Made by a program: the position numbers and the translations under genes | Source: Opitutales bacterium | GTDB lineage: Bacteria > Verrucomicrobiota > Verrucomicrobiia > Opitutales > Coraliomargaritaceae | Length of the DNA: 64,000 bases | NCBI GenBank assembly: GCA_018607135.1 | Contig: JABBCA010000098.1 | Location: forward strand, 62,001-126,000 | Direction of reading: 5' to 3' | In this document: piece after piece, positions 47,001-56,181 of the stretch | Numbering within the stretch: the stretch's first letter is position 1 | How the letters are laid out: each line of letters opens with the position of its first letter | The notes under the pieces: generated by a model | Told to the model about the DNA's origin: nothing | What the model saw: only the letters and a program-made list of their open reading frames with translations | Database searches by the model: none

Positions 47001-48864
47001 CGAGTCGAATCCAAATTCAGGTTTGGGCAACTTTGCTTTCTTAAAAAATTTTACTGATATGGGCGGTAGCAAGCGCAGCGATTTTTCGATGACACTGGAA
47101 GCGCGCTTGGTTTCGAAAGGCTCAGCCTTGAACAACAACTACCGTTATGGAGTGACTCTCTTTAGTGACGGTTCGGATCTTTCAAATTCCGGGATTCAAG
47201 CGCAGATTCGTTACGTTAATAGTGACCTAGTGATGGAGTTTAGGGAAGGTCTCAACGGATCAATACCTATCAGCCAAGTTTTTAAAACGGTCAGCGGGAG
47301 CGCACGGCCTTATGATTATCCTGAAGGCGAAACCTACACTATGGAAGTTACTGGGACGTACACGGATGATCATTTAGACCTATCGTTCACACTCGGAGAC
47401 GGGGCGCAGATCAAGACGATGAGCATGAGCGTGGATGCGACTCAGTATACTGGCACCTACTTTGGAGGCGCGGCTCGGATTCGAAGTGGTTTTACAGTCG
47501 ATTTTGATAATTTCTCTATGCTCACGGATGGCGTTGATACCGCTCCTTCTGCACCCTCGGGTCTTAATGCGACTGCGGGCAATGCGTTCGTTGCTCTTAG
47601 TTGGAATGACAATGGGGAGTCAGACTTCGTTGGCTACAATATATACCGAAGCACGACTGCAAATACCTTCGGAGCGCCGTATGTTTCAGGAATTGTTTCC
47701 AGCGAATATACGGACAGCATGGCAGTTAATGGGACTACTTTCTTCTATCGGATCACCGCTGTAGACCAAGCGGCAAACGAGTCCGAAGTAAGCATGGAGG
47801 TTTCCGCATTACCTGCAGCATACCTTGATGTCGCACTTGCTGCCATCGACAGTTCTTTCGTGCGGAAAGACAATGGTGTGCAGGATGCAAGCGAAACGCT
47901 TCAGATAAAAAGAAACGATTGGGGCAATGCCTTTGCCCGGATCGCGTATCTACGTTTCCAAGTGGGGGCAGGCAATCTGCTCGGTGGTATCGCGGCAAGC
48001 GATATTGATACGGCATCCTTGGATGTATTTGTTACGAGTAACGAGCCAGGAGATACGCTGCTACTCTATGGTCTGAAAAATGATGCGCAGTTCCCTGGGG
48101 CAGCTCTGTCAGAATCTACATGGACAGGTGGCTTGGACGGCACTTTAGCAGGCGGGCATAATTTACAGGGCGATTCTCGGCCCGATGGAGAGTTTGCAGT
48201 CCCGAATCCAAACACGACCACTCTATTGGGTAGTCTAACGTTTGCTGCTGGTGTGGATACTGGAGTGAAGACAGTTATGATTTCCGATTTGGCCGCTTTT
48301 CAAGATTTCATAGCCAGCGATACTAACGGAGAAATTACCTTGGTCATACGAGGCACCTTAGATGGTAGTCCCAATCAAATTGCCTCTTCATTTAATACGA
48401 GTGGCAATCCTATGCCGACTCTGTTTGCCTCTGGAGATGCTCAAAGCATGCCGCAACCTCCAGATGAAGATGGCGATGGCATGAGCGATGTATGGGAGGA
48501 ACAGTATTTCACAAGTGCACAGGTTATCGACGGCAGGGCTGACTCGGATGGTGATGGTGTCCTCGATTTTTTCGAGTATCTTTTCGACTCCAGTCCAACC
48601 GACCCTGCCAGCAAGGGTTCAAGTTTACTCATTGCGCCAGATCAGACCGGAACTGACATGGTCTTCGGATGGGAGATCAAAGAGGGCTTCGTTGTCGGGG
48701 AACATTACTTTGTTGAGGTTTCTACGGCTCTCAGCCCTTGGCTTCCAATTGCCGAAGCACACTACTCCTTGAGCGGCACCCACTCTGATGGAATCACTCG
48801 AATGGAATTGATGATTTCATTAAGCTATAGCGACTCCGTCTTTCTCAAGTTGAGAGGGCCATAG
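44068..48864 (+). CDS. Giant exported pectate-lyase-fold (right-handed beta-helix) protein with FN3 and binding modules
   Basis: The start is a TTG at 44068, backed by AGGAG six bases upstream and by the basic-hydrophobic leader (RRRDLLGRLGLAQTLLTLSL). Residues about 50-525 form a parallel beta-helix related to the protein at 57082 (shared RHDYVSGSKTPGPNVFVDS and HGWSGAQVMFWNVEAG-type segments). Then come a PKD/Ig-like region (560-647), FN3 (652-748), an Ig-like domain (749-846), FN3 (847-943), the DFG beta-sandwich also found in the gene at 21617 (945-1152), FN3 (1158-1250), a DNRLRE-like domain (1252-1465) and the C-terminal domain shared with its neighbour. Probable polysaccharide lyase or hydrolase; the catalytic residues are not clear. 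Confidence 0.82.
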   Translation: MSAYFHNNTFRHRKLRPIRRRDLLGRLGLAQTLLTLSLSAAIVSEGPSGLVYQPYANEGQTNAVNTVPDYSRAGYKGGGEEIPFVSTAVTVNPSGGNDTSAIQNAINTVSALPLVNGFRGAVYLSAGDYTVSSTLNISSSGVVIRGAGQQQSGGTRITYTAATQSDLFLFNGSSNPNYVGSSARAITDAYVPVGSKTVNITDASIYTVGDLIRITNLVNQAWVDDIGMTVAGGLAGEPNDPAWNPADFQLTHYRYVTEINGNELTLDAPIVQAIEDQYGGGEVRRYTFGGAIENVGIEAMRLESSFTSDNDEDHGWQAIEMRRVVNGWVRQVTARYFGMSLILIEDFSQFITVEDSAFLDPKSQTTGGRKYSFYIDDSSYALFQRCLTRGGRHDYVSGSKTPGPNVFVDSLATQANSDIGPHFRYATGELYDNIKSNNSINVQNRLNSGTSHGWSGAQVMFWNVEAGGIISDAPTGAMNWSIGTVGPKREGAWVASEPFGIWESENVPVTPRSLYYAQLEERLGSGALNEVILPQQIHGTIWTELESWDGNGLILDAVVCWLDDSSMPAINTPISINARIRDLAILDGLSSTTWSQVSGPGAVSFGDSSLLETTASFSATGQYTLQLLADNGSEQATGNLVVNVLDLSDLTPPAMPLSLVATPGFNSVSLDWGDNVETDLAGYSIYRTQTSLNYETPLDTNISSSEYVDTSALNGETYFYRVVASDVNGNDSAPSSEVSASPVDTDQPPHVNFNFPVDGASIAAGSDLQVQVEASDPDGTIVHVQLFLDGQLIRQETTAPYDWGGSNQNDSPLQNMAAGTYELEALALDDEGDSTSVSITITVVADVVPPVSPTGLLSVKGDTVIYLDWADNNEGDFSTYSVYRRTGAGSYGAPLASGLTASTYTDTDVTDGVIYFYMVTALDDAGNESNQSEERSSMPQDVIDFGTDSGEKTVSAAGFTATVPLADSSNHVSDAYQIESNPNSGLGNFAFLKNFTDMGGSKRSDFSMTLEARLVSKGSALNNNYRYGVTLFSDGSDLSNSGIQAQIRYVNSDLVMEFREGLNGSIPISQVFKTVSGSARPYDYPEGETYTMEVTGTYTDDHLDLSFTLGDGAQIKTMSMSVDATQYTGTYFGGAARIRSGFTVDFDNFSMLTDGVDTAPSAPSGLNATAGNAFVALSWNDNGESDFVGYNIYRSTTANTFGAPYVSGIVSSEYTDSMAVNGTTFFYRITAVDQAANESEVSMEVSALPAAYLDVALAAIDSSFVRKDNGVQDASETLQIKRNDWGNAFARIAYLRFQVGAGNLLGGIAASDIDTASLDVFVTSNEPGDTLLLYGLKNDAQFPGAALSESTWTGGLDGTLAGGHNLQGDSRPDGEFAVPNPNTTTLLGSLTFAAGVDTGVKTVMISDLAAFQDFIASDTNGEITLVIRGTLDGSPNQIASSFNTSGNPMPTLFASGDAQSMPQPPDEDGDGMSDVWEEQYFTSAQVIDGRADSDGDGVLDFFEYLFDSSPTDPASKGSSLLIAPDQTGTDMVFGWEIKEGFVVGEHYFVEVSTALSPWLPIAEAHYSLSGTHSDGITRMELMISLSYSDSVFLKLRGP
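48613..48667 (+). repeat. Near-identical 55-bp DNA segment in the shared C-terminal domain, copy 2
   Basis: Partner of 43807-43861 in the same reading frame of the adjacent giant gene; one base differs. Confidence 0.85.
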
Positions 48865-49165
48865 AATAAACTTCAGTTTATACAATCACCCGAATTGTCA
48901 GAAACTCTAAATTTTCATTTTGAGCGCGCTCGAAACTGGTAGTCATCTCTGGTGGCTTCATCTGTCGGACCTAGGCCAGTCAAATGCTTCGATATACACT
49001 TTGATATTCATTTAAAGGGCTAAGAGGTGCAGATCATCGTGCCGACCCTGTGATAGAAATTAGATGACTGTCAGGCCTTGATCAGCTCAAACATGGGACA
49101 CCGTCAATACACCTGAAATAAGCATAGGGCCTTTCGAGAAATAATTTGGGCCTACAGGAGAGTTT
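48865..49165. other. Intergenic region between convergent genes
   Basis: About 300 bp. A small perfect inverted repeat (ATAAACT and AGTTTAT, 48866-48881) sits immediately after the stop of the giant beta-helix gene and may end its transcript weakly; there is no T-run. Nothing else was recognised. Confidence 0.4.
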
Positions 49166-50260
49166 TCAATCGCACGATTTCGAATGGATCGGTTGCGCGT
49201 TTTCAAAACGTTCGAGTATGAAAGTGTCCAAGACAGCCTGCCTAGTTTCCTTACCTGCAAATGCAATTGTGCAATTTAAGCCCAGTGGCGCACACTGTTC
49301 TTTTAGAATACGCCCAAATTCGACGTGATGGATGCCGTCCTTTTCTGGCGGTGCGGGAGTGTCGGCCTCGTAAACAATCAAGACTGGTGGATCATCAGCA
49401 CTGAGATGTGTGATCGGGGAGGCTTCTGTCGAAATGGCCTCGTATTCATCCCAATTTTCAAACAAATCTTTCAAACTATCGGCGCCGACGGTTTCCCAAA
49501 TCATTGCGTGTCCCGACCCGCTAGGGCCGAGACGCTTATCGACCACCCATGGGTTGATCGTGCTCTGGGCTTTGATCGCGGCTACGCCAAGGACACGGGT
49601 TGAAAGACGAGCGATAGGGTCAGTGCTGTCGGGATCAGCGAGATCGTCGTGATAGGCCAGCCATAGGCTGGAGCAGCCGCCCGCCGAGCCACCCGAGGCG
49701 ACAATCTGCTCTGGGTCGATATTCCACTCCGCTGCTTTAGAGCGGACAAACTGCAGGGCGCGGGCAGCGTCGTGTAGGCTGCAAGGTAGGGTATTTTCAT
49801 CACGTGCGAGTCTATAGTTAATGCTGACGTAGGATACGCCTTGGTTGAGCAAAGTCAGTGAGGGGCCGGAGTTGGATTCCTTGCTGCCGGAGCGCCAGCC
49901 GCCACCATGGATGTAGAATACCAAAGGAGTCGGCTCGGCAGATTCCGCCTGCCAGAAGTCCAGCTTGTGCCGAGCGTGAGAGCCGTAGGCGACATCGCGC
50001 AGGGTGGGTGGAACTGCTTTCGGACTGACTTTGATGACTTTTCCTTCGATTGTGACTGTCTCCAGGGAGTCCTTGATCGCGAAATCGTCAGATAATTCCG
50101 AATTTTCTAAAGTGTGTGATTGAACTTGCGGTTCTGTAGGCTGAGCCAATGGTGCTGGTTTGGCCATGGCAGGTAGCGAAGCGGAGCTCAATGAGAGGCT
50201 CAGCGATGCTACCAGCATGGGGATCGTTCGTTGGCGGGAAAAAGCGCGGGCACAAAGCAT
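49166..50260 (-). CDS. Exported alpha/beta-hydrolase, carbohydrate esterase-like
   Basis: The ATG at 50260 gives 364 residues with a signal peptide (IPMLVASLSLSLSSASLPAM); a longer frame to 50416 runs into the neighbouring promoter. The fold is the BD-FAE/acetyl-xylan-esterase type: oxyanion motif YIHGGGWRSGS, nucleophile elbow ASGGSAGGCSSLW, and likely Asp and His near VIYEADTPAPPEKDG and HHVEFG. It probably removes acetyl or other ester groups from the polysaccharide before glycosidases act. Divergent from the third sulfatase, with a shared 158-bp promoter region. Confidence 0.85.
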   Translation of the reverse strand: MLCARAFSRQRTIPMLVASLSLSLSSASLPAMAKPAPLAQPTEPQVQSHTLENSELSDDFAIKDSLETVTIEGKVIKVSPKAVPPTLRDVAYGSHARHKLDFWQAESAEPTPLVFYIHGGGWRSGSKESNSGPSLTLLNQGVSYVSINYRLARDENTLPCSLHDAARALQFVRSKAAEWNIDPEQIVASGGSAGGCSSLWLAYHDDLADPDSTDPIARLSTRVLGVAAIKAQSTINPWVVDKRLGPSGSGHAMIWETVGADSLKDLFENWDEYEAISTEASPITHLSADDPPVLIVYEADTPAPPEKDGIHHVEFGRILKEQCAPLGLNCTIAFAGKETRQAVLDTFILERFENAQPIHSKSCD

Positions 50261-50418
50261 GTATGTAATTATTATTGCCACGCTTTGGGGTAAAGACTTT
50301 ATTTTGGTTGGACGAGATTTGCAGGTCATTAAACTGTTACCCACAAAGGTCATCCCCAGGCACGACTGTATCCCACGGCACGCTGAGCCGACTTTACTTA
50401 CTCCCCAAAGCTTCAATT

Positions 50419-51807
50419 ATGTTTATATCGAAACATCGAACTATCGCCTGCTTAATCACACTGCCGCTGTTGTTCGCGGCGCAAGCGTGCGCATCGGCAA
50501 AACCCGAAAGTAAGACCCCACCCAATATTATTTTTATCTTTGCCGACGATTGGGGATATGGCGATCTAGGGATTCATGGGAGTGGATTTTGTGAGACACC
50601 ACGGCTTGATGGTCTGGCAGCGGAGGGAACCGATTTTCAAAATTTTTGGGTCAACGATCCGGTTTGCTCTCCCAGTAGAGCGGCAATCATGACGGGGCAT
50701 TTCCCCTCGCGGCACCGTGTGCACGGTCATTTCTCTACTGTAGAAGCCCACGTCAAACGCGAGATGCCTGACTGGTTGGATCCAGATCTGACGATGCTAC
50801 CGAGCGTTCTTAAAAGCGCGGGTTATAAAACCGCACACTTTGGTAAATGGCACCTTACCAATACCAAGGTGCCCGATGCCCCGGCGTTGACCGCCTATGG
50901 CTACGATGAGTTTGGTGCGTTCAACCATTCGGGTGAGCAAATGCCCGTAGGGGAGACCTGCTCACGCACGATCGATTTCATCCAGCGTAATCAAGAAGAG
51001 TCTTTTTTTGTGAACGTGTGGATTCACGAAACACATACGCCTCACTACCCGAAAGAGTCGTATCTTAAGCAATTCGCGCACTTAGATGAAAAGCAACAGG
51101 TGTATGCAGCTGTCGTCGCGGAGGCTGATGCCGAAATCGGTCGGATTTTGGATGCTTTAGAGGAGCTGGGTTTGGCGGAGAACACACTCGTCATCTTTAG
51201 TTCGGATAATGGCCCTGAGTTGGAGGGCGAGGATGCGCAACGAACACATAGTGATGCCTCTACGGGTCCCGGTTTAGGTCGTTACTATTCGGTGGGCGAG
51301 ACTGCTGGTTTGTCTGGACGTAAACGTTCACTCATGGCAGGCGGTGTGCGTGTTCCCTTTATTGTTCGATGGCCAGGGAAGGTGCCTGCAGGGCAGATCA
51401 ATCGTTCTGCGGTCTTGGCTGGCGTGGATTTGTTACCGACCTTTGCAGCTTTGGCGAACGCATCGCTGCCCGATGCGTATCGGCCAGATGGAGAGGATGT
51501 ATCGGCCGCTCTTTGGGCACAGGATTTTCAGCGTGAGACACCGCTCTTTTGGGAGTGGCGCAATAGTAACGAAGATCGCGAGTGGTGGCCACATTATGGT
51601 GTGCAGTCTGCGCAATGGCGCTTGATCATGAATGAGACCGGTAAGCGCGTGGAACTCTATAATATGGAAACGGACTGGGCAGAACGGCAAAATATAGCTG
51701 CGGCACATCCCGAAGCTGTGGCAGCCCTCCGTGCGCAGCTAGATGCTTGGGTGGCGGCGCTGCCGAAGGGACCAGCGGAGTCTGGGCTTTCCTCTCTTCG
51801 AAAGTAA
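50419..51807 (+). CDS. Sulfatase (formylglycine type), exported
   Basis: The ATG at 50419 is used because a signal peptide follows at once (CLITLPLLFAAQACA); a longer frame exists but reads through the promoter. The 462-residue protein carries CSPSR at Cys83 for formylglycine, metal-binding FADDWGYGD near the start, GKWHLT, and VIFSSDNGPE. The stop is two bases before the ATG of the GH29 fucosidase, so the two are co-transcribed. The pairing suggests desulfation of a fucose residue followed by its removal. Confidence 0.93.
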   Translation: MFISKHRTIACLITLPLLFAAQACASAKPESKTPPNIIFIFADDWGYGDLGIHGSGFCETPRLDGLAAEGTDFQNFWVNDPVCSPSRAAIMTGHFPSRHRVHGHFSTVEAHVKREMPDWLDPDLTMLPSVLKSAGYKTAHFGKWHLTNTKVPDAPALTAYGYDEFGAFNHSGEQMPVGETCSRTIDFIQRNQEESFFVNVWIHETHTPHYPKESYLKQFAHLDEKQQVYAAVVAEADAEIGRILDALEELGLAENTLVIFSSDNGPELEGEDAQRTHSDASTGPGLGRYYSVGETAGLSGRKRSLMAGGVRVPFIVRWPGKVPAGQINRSAVLAGVDLLPTFAALANASLPDAYRPDGEDVSAALWAQDFQRETPLFWEWRNSNEDREWWPHYGVQSAQWRLIMNETGKRVELYNMETDWAERQNIAAAHPEAVAALRAQLDAWVAALPKGPAESGLSSLRK

Positions 51808-51809
51808 CT

Positions 51810-53648
51810 ATGAGAACGCTCTACAAAACACTACTTTACTGCACGGCGAGCAGTTTGCTCTACCTTCCCTTATCAGCAGTCGACGAGAGAGAGAAAGGTA
51901 TGGATGAACTGTGGGGCGATGCCAAGGTGTCCAGCGAATCCACACATCCGGGGCTGCAATGGTTTACCGAAGACAAATACGCGATGTTTATCCACTGGGG
52001 GCTCTACTCGGAAATGGCGGGCGTGTGGAAAGGAAAAACATATTATGGTATAGGCGAGTGGCTCATGCACATGGCGGAGATTCCTGTTGAGGAATATAAG
52101 GCCTACGCGCGCAACTTTAACCCTGATCAATTTGACGCAACCCAGCTAGTTAGGCTTGCGAAGGCGGCTGGCATGAAGACCATCGTGGTGACTTCAAAAC
52201 ATCACGATGGGTTTGCAATGTTTGATTCGAAGGCGAGTGAGTTTACGGTTACCAAAGCAACTCCTTACCAAGGCGATTTGATGCGAGAACTTGCTGATGC
52301 GTGCCAAGAGGAGGGACTACGATTTGGCTTTTATTATTCGCAAAACAAGGATTGGACCGAGCCCTACGCCACTAGCTATAAAGGGGAGCGCCCAGTGGGC
52401 TATACACCTGCCGACTTTGAGAGATACTTTAATCAGAAAGTCGTTCCACAAGTAACGGAACTACTCACCAATTACGGTCCAATTGCTATGATCTGGTTTG
52501 ATACTCCAGGTGGTATGGATAAAGCCTACAGTGCCAAGCTCGTCGAGCTTGTTCAGAGTTACCAACCGAATTGTTTAGTCAATAGTCGCATCGGTGGTGG
52601 TTATGGACATTATGTTTCTCTTGGGGATATGCACATACCACCGGTTCGTCCTGATTACGAGGTGTGGGAGACCGTTGATACGACAAACGACTCTTGGTCC
52701 TATGCGTGGTATGATCAAAACTGGAAGTCCCCTAAAACGATTTGTGAACACCTCGTTCGGGTGCTCGCTCGCGGCGGTTCTTACATGCTCAATGTCGGGC
52801 CGAAGGGAGATGGAAGTCTACCTGCTAAAGTGGTTGAAACGCTCACTGTCTCGGGCGATTGGGTGCGCAGTCATAGCGAAGCGATTTATGGCACGGAGGC
52901 TTCGCCGTTCGATCAGGGGTTCAGTTGGGGTGATATTACCCAGAAAGGAAACCATTTGTATCTGCACATTTTTGATTGGCCTGAAAGCGGACTCTTACGT
53001 CTTGCTGACTTAGGAACGCAAGTGACTGCGGCCTCGCTTTTGCATGATTCGTCTACGGTAGTTTTTTCGCAGGAGGGTTCGATCCTCGAAGTCATGCTTG
53101 GCGAAGTCAGCGGACGGGATTTACCCATCGTTCCTGTGGTCAAGCTTCAGTTGAAGGCCCCAGCGAAAGTGGAAAATCATGCGACACAAGTGGATGGTTT
53201 CAGCACTGTTAAACTACTTGCGGAAATGGCCGATGTGGAGGCTTGTGAAATTACTGAGCGTCGATGGATGGAAAAATTTGGAGAGTGGAAACACGATTAT
53301 TTCGTAGACCAGTGGAACTCGCTTGAATCCTTAGCGAGTTGGGATTTGAACGTGCTCGAAGCGGGCGACTATTCAATCAGTCTTGAATATTCATGTGAGC
53401 CAGAGGCTGCCAATTCCGAATGGGTGTTGTCGCTAGGGGATAATAGCCTTACGTTTATCACTTACGAATCAGGCTTCGACTCGAACAATAGTTTTCACCG
53501 CGGCCCCCCTCGCCAACGCAATCATAGCATGAGCTTGGGAGTGCTGACGATACCTGAATCTGGCTTGCAAACTCTAAAGCTGATTCCCCGCAATCTACTG
53601 GGAGCAGGCATTGGAGTGAAAGCGATTACCTTAACGCCTTTTCATTAA
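51810..53648 (+). CDS. Alpha-L-fucosidase, glycoside hydrolase family 29, exported
   Basis: Read from the ATG at 51810, the protein has 612 residues with a signal peptide (LLYCTASSLLYLPLSA). GH29 signatures are WFTEDKYAMFIHWGLYS, the VVTSKHHDGFAMFDSK segment, and the nucleophile aspartate Asp231 in AMIWFDTPGG. The barrel is followed by a beta domain and a C-terminal region with jelly-roll character. It releases terminal alpha-L-fucose with retention. A two-base gap links it to the sulfatase. Together with the GH95 enzyme it marks the substrate as fucose-containing. Confidence 0.95.
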   Translation: MRTLYKTLLYCTASSLLYLPLSAVDEREKGMDELWGDAKVSSESTHPGLQWFTEDKYAMFIHWGLYSEMAGVWKGKTYYGIGEWLMHMAEIPVEEYKAYARNFNPDQFDATQLVRLAKAAGMKTIVVTSKHHDGFAMFDSKASEFTVTKATPYQGDLMRELADACQEEGLRFGFYYSQNKDWTEPYATSYKGERPVGYTPADFERYFNQKVVPQVTELLTNYGPIAMIWFDTPGGMDKAYSAKLVELVQSYQPNCLVNSRIGGGYGHYVSLGDMHIPPVRPDYEVWETVDTTNDSWSYAWYDQNWKSPKTICEHLVRVLARGGSYMLNVGPKGDGSLPAKVVETLTVSGDWVRSHSEAIYGTEASPFDQGFSWGDITQKGNHLYLHIFDWPESGLLRLADLGTQVTAASLLHDSSTVVFSQEGSILEVMLGEVSGRDLPIVPVVKLQLKAPAKVENHATQVDGFSTVKLLAEMADVEACEITERRWMEKFGEWKHDYFVDQWNSLESLASWDLNVLEAGDYSISLEYSCEPEAANSEWVLSLGDNSLTFITYESGFDSNNSFHRGPPRQRNHSMSLGVLTIPESGLQTLKLIPRNLLGAGIGVKAITLTPFH

Positions 53649-53665
53649 AAGTATGGTGCGCCTTA

Positions 53666-53698
53666 AGTTCGTTCCTGCGTCGAGCAGTGGAACGAACT
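53666..53698. terminator. Hairpin between convergent GH29 and GH95 genes
   Basis: A perfect 10-bp stem (AGTTCGTTCC paired with GGAACGAACT) with a 13-nt loop lies in the 69-bp gap between the two stop codons. It is symmetric enough to serve both strands, though neither side has a long T-run. Confidence 0.55.
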
Positions 53699-53717
53699 AA
53701 AGCGCTTGGAATCGTGA

Positions 53718-56153
53718 TTATTTTGTCTTGCTGGGTTCTTTGTGGTGCACGGTATATCGCTCACCTTTTTGCGTTGGAAAGGAAATTAGATCAGCTCCCT
53801 CTGAGGTGAAGGCTACTGAGTTGCCATTCGAGTCGACTACGCTCGCGCTGGTGAGGCCAGAGTATTTTAATTGGCAGTCTTTGCCACTGCGCGAATGTAG
53901 GCTGAGCTCGTTGAGCGCACGGTCTTTCCAAGTTACGGAGATTTCGAAATTACCACGTGCGACGAGGCCGCTGTAGCTGCCATTTTGCCAAGCTTCGGGA
54001 AGCGCGGGTAGTGGTTCGATGTATCCTTGATGGCTTTGCAGAAGCATTTCGACCACGCCTGCCATCATGCCGAAGTTGCCGTCGATCTGAAATGGAGGAT
54101 GCAGTGACCAGAGATTTTCACCGATCTTGTTTGCTAAGAATTTTTGATAGAGCTCCAATGACCGCTTTCCGCTGTTCAGTCTCGCCCAGCAGATCATGCG
54201 GTGTGCCATTGCCCAGCCAGTAGTTAAATCGCCGCGTAGATTGAGCGTTGTCGCGGCCGCCGCCATCCAGTCTGGATGCGACGAATTAATGAGTGTTCCA
54301 GGGTAAAGCGTGCAGAGGTGAGAAATGTGGCGGTGGAGTGGATCGCCAATCTCGCCATAGGCGTCTTCCTCACGATATTCTTTGATCTGACCCGAACTTC
54401 CGATTAAGATGGGATCGAGTAAAGGGATCTGTTCGCGAACGATATCTAGAAAAGGATCCTCTTTTCTAAGTGCTTCTGCGGCGCGAAGCACATTGTTGTG
54501 GTTCTCCCACACGAAGCCTTGGTCGAATGTGCAGCCTTCGGTCACATAATAGTTACCGTTGTGTTTTATTTCTGGTGAGGCTGAGGGCCTAATCAATAGG
54601 AGGCCTGCTTCGGTTTCGTGCAGTGCACTGGCAAAGAATTTGCTCATTTCGAGCAGTGAAGGGTAGCCCGTTTCACGGAGAAAGACCTCGTCCTGCGTAA
54701 AGTCGTAATAATCCATCAGCAGTTGAGAGGTGAAGGCGCCAGTGCCTGGTCCAGAATGAGTAGAGCGGCCCGAAATTTGATAGGCATTGGCACCTGTTCC
54801 GAGTATCCATCCGTTCTCTGCCAAATCGTCCGACAAAGCATCTGGGTTAATTTCTTGTAGGGAGTCGCGAGCGAAACGACGCGCTTGTGGTTTGTAAGCT
54901 TCGAAGTAGTCTAGATAGGCCTCAAATGTCTCGGCCAGATTCCCACTGAATGCACCCCAGTAGTTCATCTGCACGTTGATATTGTGCCAGTAGCCAGAAC
55001 ACCAAGGGCTGACTTCAAACTGTGACCATGCGCCTTGTAAGTGTGCGGGCAGCGTATTTTCTCTGGAGCTTGCAATCAAGAGGTAGCGACCATATTGAAA
55101 AAAGAGTTCTTCTAAATAGGGGTCATGCTCACCTGCTTGGTAGTCTTCCAGCAATTGATGTGTTGGAAGGTCGGATACTTCGGAATTCAGATTCACTGCA
55201 ACTCGTCCAAAAAGACTGCGGTGATCCTCAAGGTGACGGGACTTAAGAGTCTCATAGCTCAGTTGTGACGCATGTTCAATTTTGGCAGTCACTAGATCGT
55301 GCGGATAAAAATCAGGGTTGAGTTTTTCCTTTGGTTCATTGAGGAAAATGTGTGGTCCGAGCTCGTAATTAGTATGCGCAGCCACGATGAGGGTAACGGC
55401 ATCCGCGTCGTTGATTTGTATGCTCGATTCGTCGGTCACTAGTTGGCCGCCCACGGGTAGAACTTTGACCTGTATTTCGTAATTGACTTGATAGTAATCA
55501 ATCGTGCCCGCGAGTGTGATCGTATCGTCTGCCGCGGTAGTGGTTCCGGACTTGGTGTCGAGTTCGTGTCGGCTCTCAAGATAGGGGATCTCGGGGCGCA
55601 CTGTAAATGAAAGCGCACCAGGTTGGTCGGCTGTTAGATGTATCACCATTACGTCATCGGGATAACTGGTAAAATACTCTCGTTGGTAGGTCACCTCACC
55701 CGATTGGTAAGTCACCGATTTGATCGCATCATTCAGGTTGAGTGCGCGGCGGTAATTGGTGATTTGTTTATGGCCAATATCCAGATAGAGTTCTGCGGCG
55801 TTGGTAACACCGCCACGTCCGTAGGCGCTGCCGTTGGCAAAGGTTTTTTCCGATAGTTGAATGCGCTCCACATCGGTGCCGCCGAATACGCTTGCGCCGA
55901 GCATGCCATTTCCGAGTGGATAGGACCAACGCTCCCAATCTTCATCGTAGGGATAGCCGCGGCCTGGTTTCTCGATGTCAAAATCGTGTCCGCGATTGGG
56001 TGCAGGTGCGGGTTCCCAAAGTTCGTAAGTGCGAGTCGTCAGGGACGGTTCGGCAACGACCTCAGTGTCGTGATTGACACACGCTTGCGTGAATAAGGTC
56101 GATGCGATCAGCGCAAGGCCTGCACGGGTTTTTGCAAAATTAGAATGAGTCAT
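53718..56153 (-). CDS. Alpha-L-fucosidase, glycoside hydrolase family 95, lipoprotein
   Basis: The ATG at 56153 gives 811 residues with a lipoprotein signal (LALIASTLFTQAC, Cys25). GH95 features in order are WERWSYPLGNGMLGASVFGG and ERIQLSEKTF in the N-terminal beta domain, LQGAWSQFEVSPWCSGYWHN then INVQMNYWGAF at the start of the alpha/alpha barrel, EGCTFDQGFVWENHNNV, and DPLHRHISHLCTLYPG. The family removes alpha-1,2-linked fucose (or sometimes galactose) with inversion. It complements the GH29 enzyme on the opposite strand. It lies 28 bp after the upstream DUF1961-like gene. Confidence 0.94.
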   Translation of the reverse strand: MTHSNFAKTRAGLALIASTLFTQACVNHDTEVVAEPSLTTRTYELWEPAPAPNRGHDFDIEKPGRGYPYDEDWERWSYPLGNGMLGASVFGGTDVERIQLSEKTFANGSAYGRGGVTNAAELYLDIGHKQITNYRRALNLNDAIKSVTYQSGEVTYQREYFTSYPDDVMVIHLTADQPGALSFTVRPEIPYLESRHELDTKSGTTTAADDTITLAGTIDYYQVNYEIQVKVLPVGGQLVTDESSIQINDADAVTLIVAAHTNYELGPHIFLNEPKEKLNPDFYPHDLVTAKIEHASQLSYETLKSRHLEDHRSLFGRVAVNLNSEVSDLPTHQLLEDYQAGEHDPYLEELFFQYGRYLLIASSRENTLPAHLQGAWSQFEVSPWCSGYWHNINVQMNYWGAFSGNLAETFEAYLDYFEAYKPQARRFARDSLQEINPDALSDDLAENGWILGTGANAYQISGRSTHSGPGTGAFTSQLLMDYYDFTQDEVFLRETGYPSLLEMSKFFASALHETEAGLLLIRPSASPEIKHNGNYYVTEGCTFDQGFVWENHNNVLRAAEALRKEDPFLDIVREQIPLLDPILIGSSGQIKEYREEDAYGEIGDPLHRHISHLCTLYPGTLINSSHPDWMAAAATTLNLRGDLTTGWAMAHRMICWARLNSGKRSLELYQKFLANKIGENLWSLHPPFQIDGNFGMMAGVVEMLLQSHQGYIEPLPALPEAWQNGSYSGLVARGNFEISVTWKDRALNELSLHSRSGKDCQLKYSGLTSASVVDSNGNSVAFTSEGADLISFPTQKGERYTVHHKEPSKTK

Positions 56154-56181
56154 GTTGTGTGTATGAGGTGAGGTAATAGAG

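Noticed and set aside
50261-50418. Overlapping N-terminal extensions of the esterase and third sulfatase across their shared promoter
   Set aside because: Both proteins have proper signal peptides starting at the internal ATG codons (50260 reverse, 50419 forward); the extensions would hide them.
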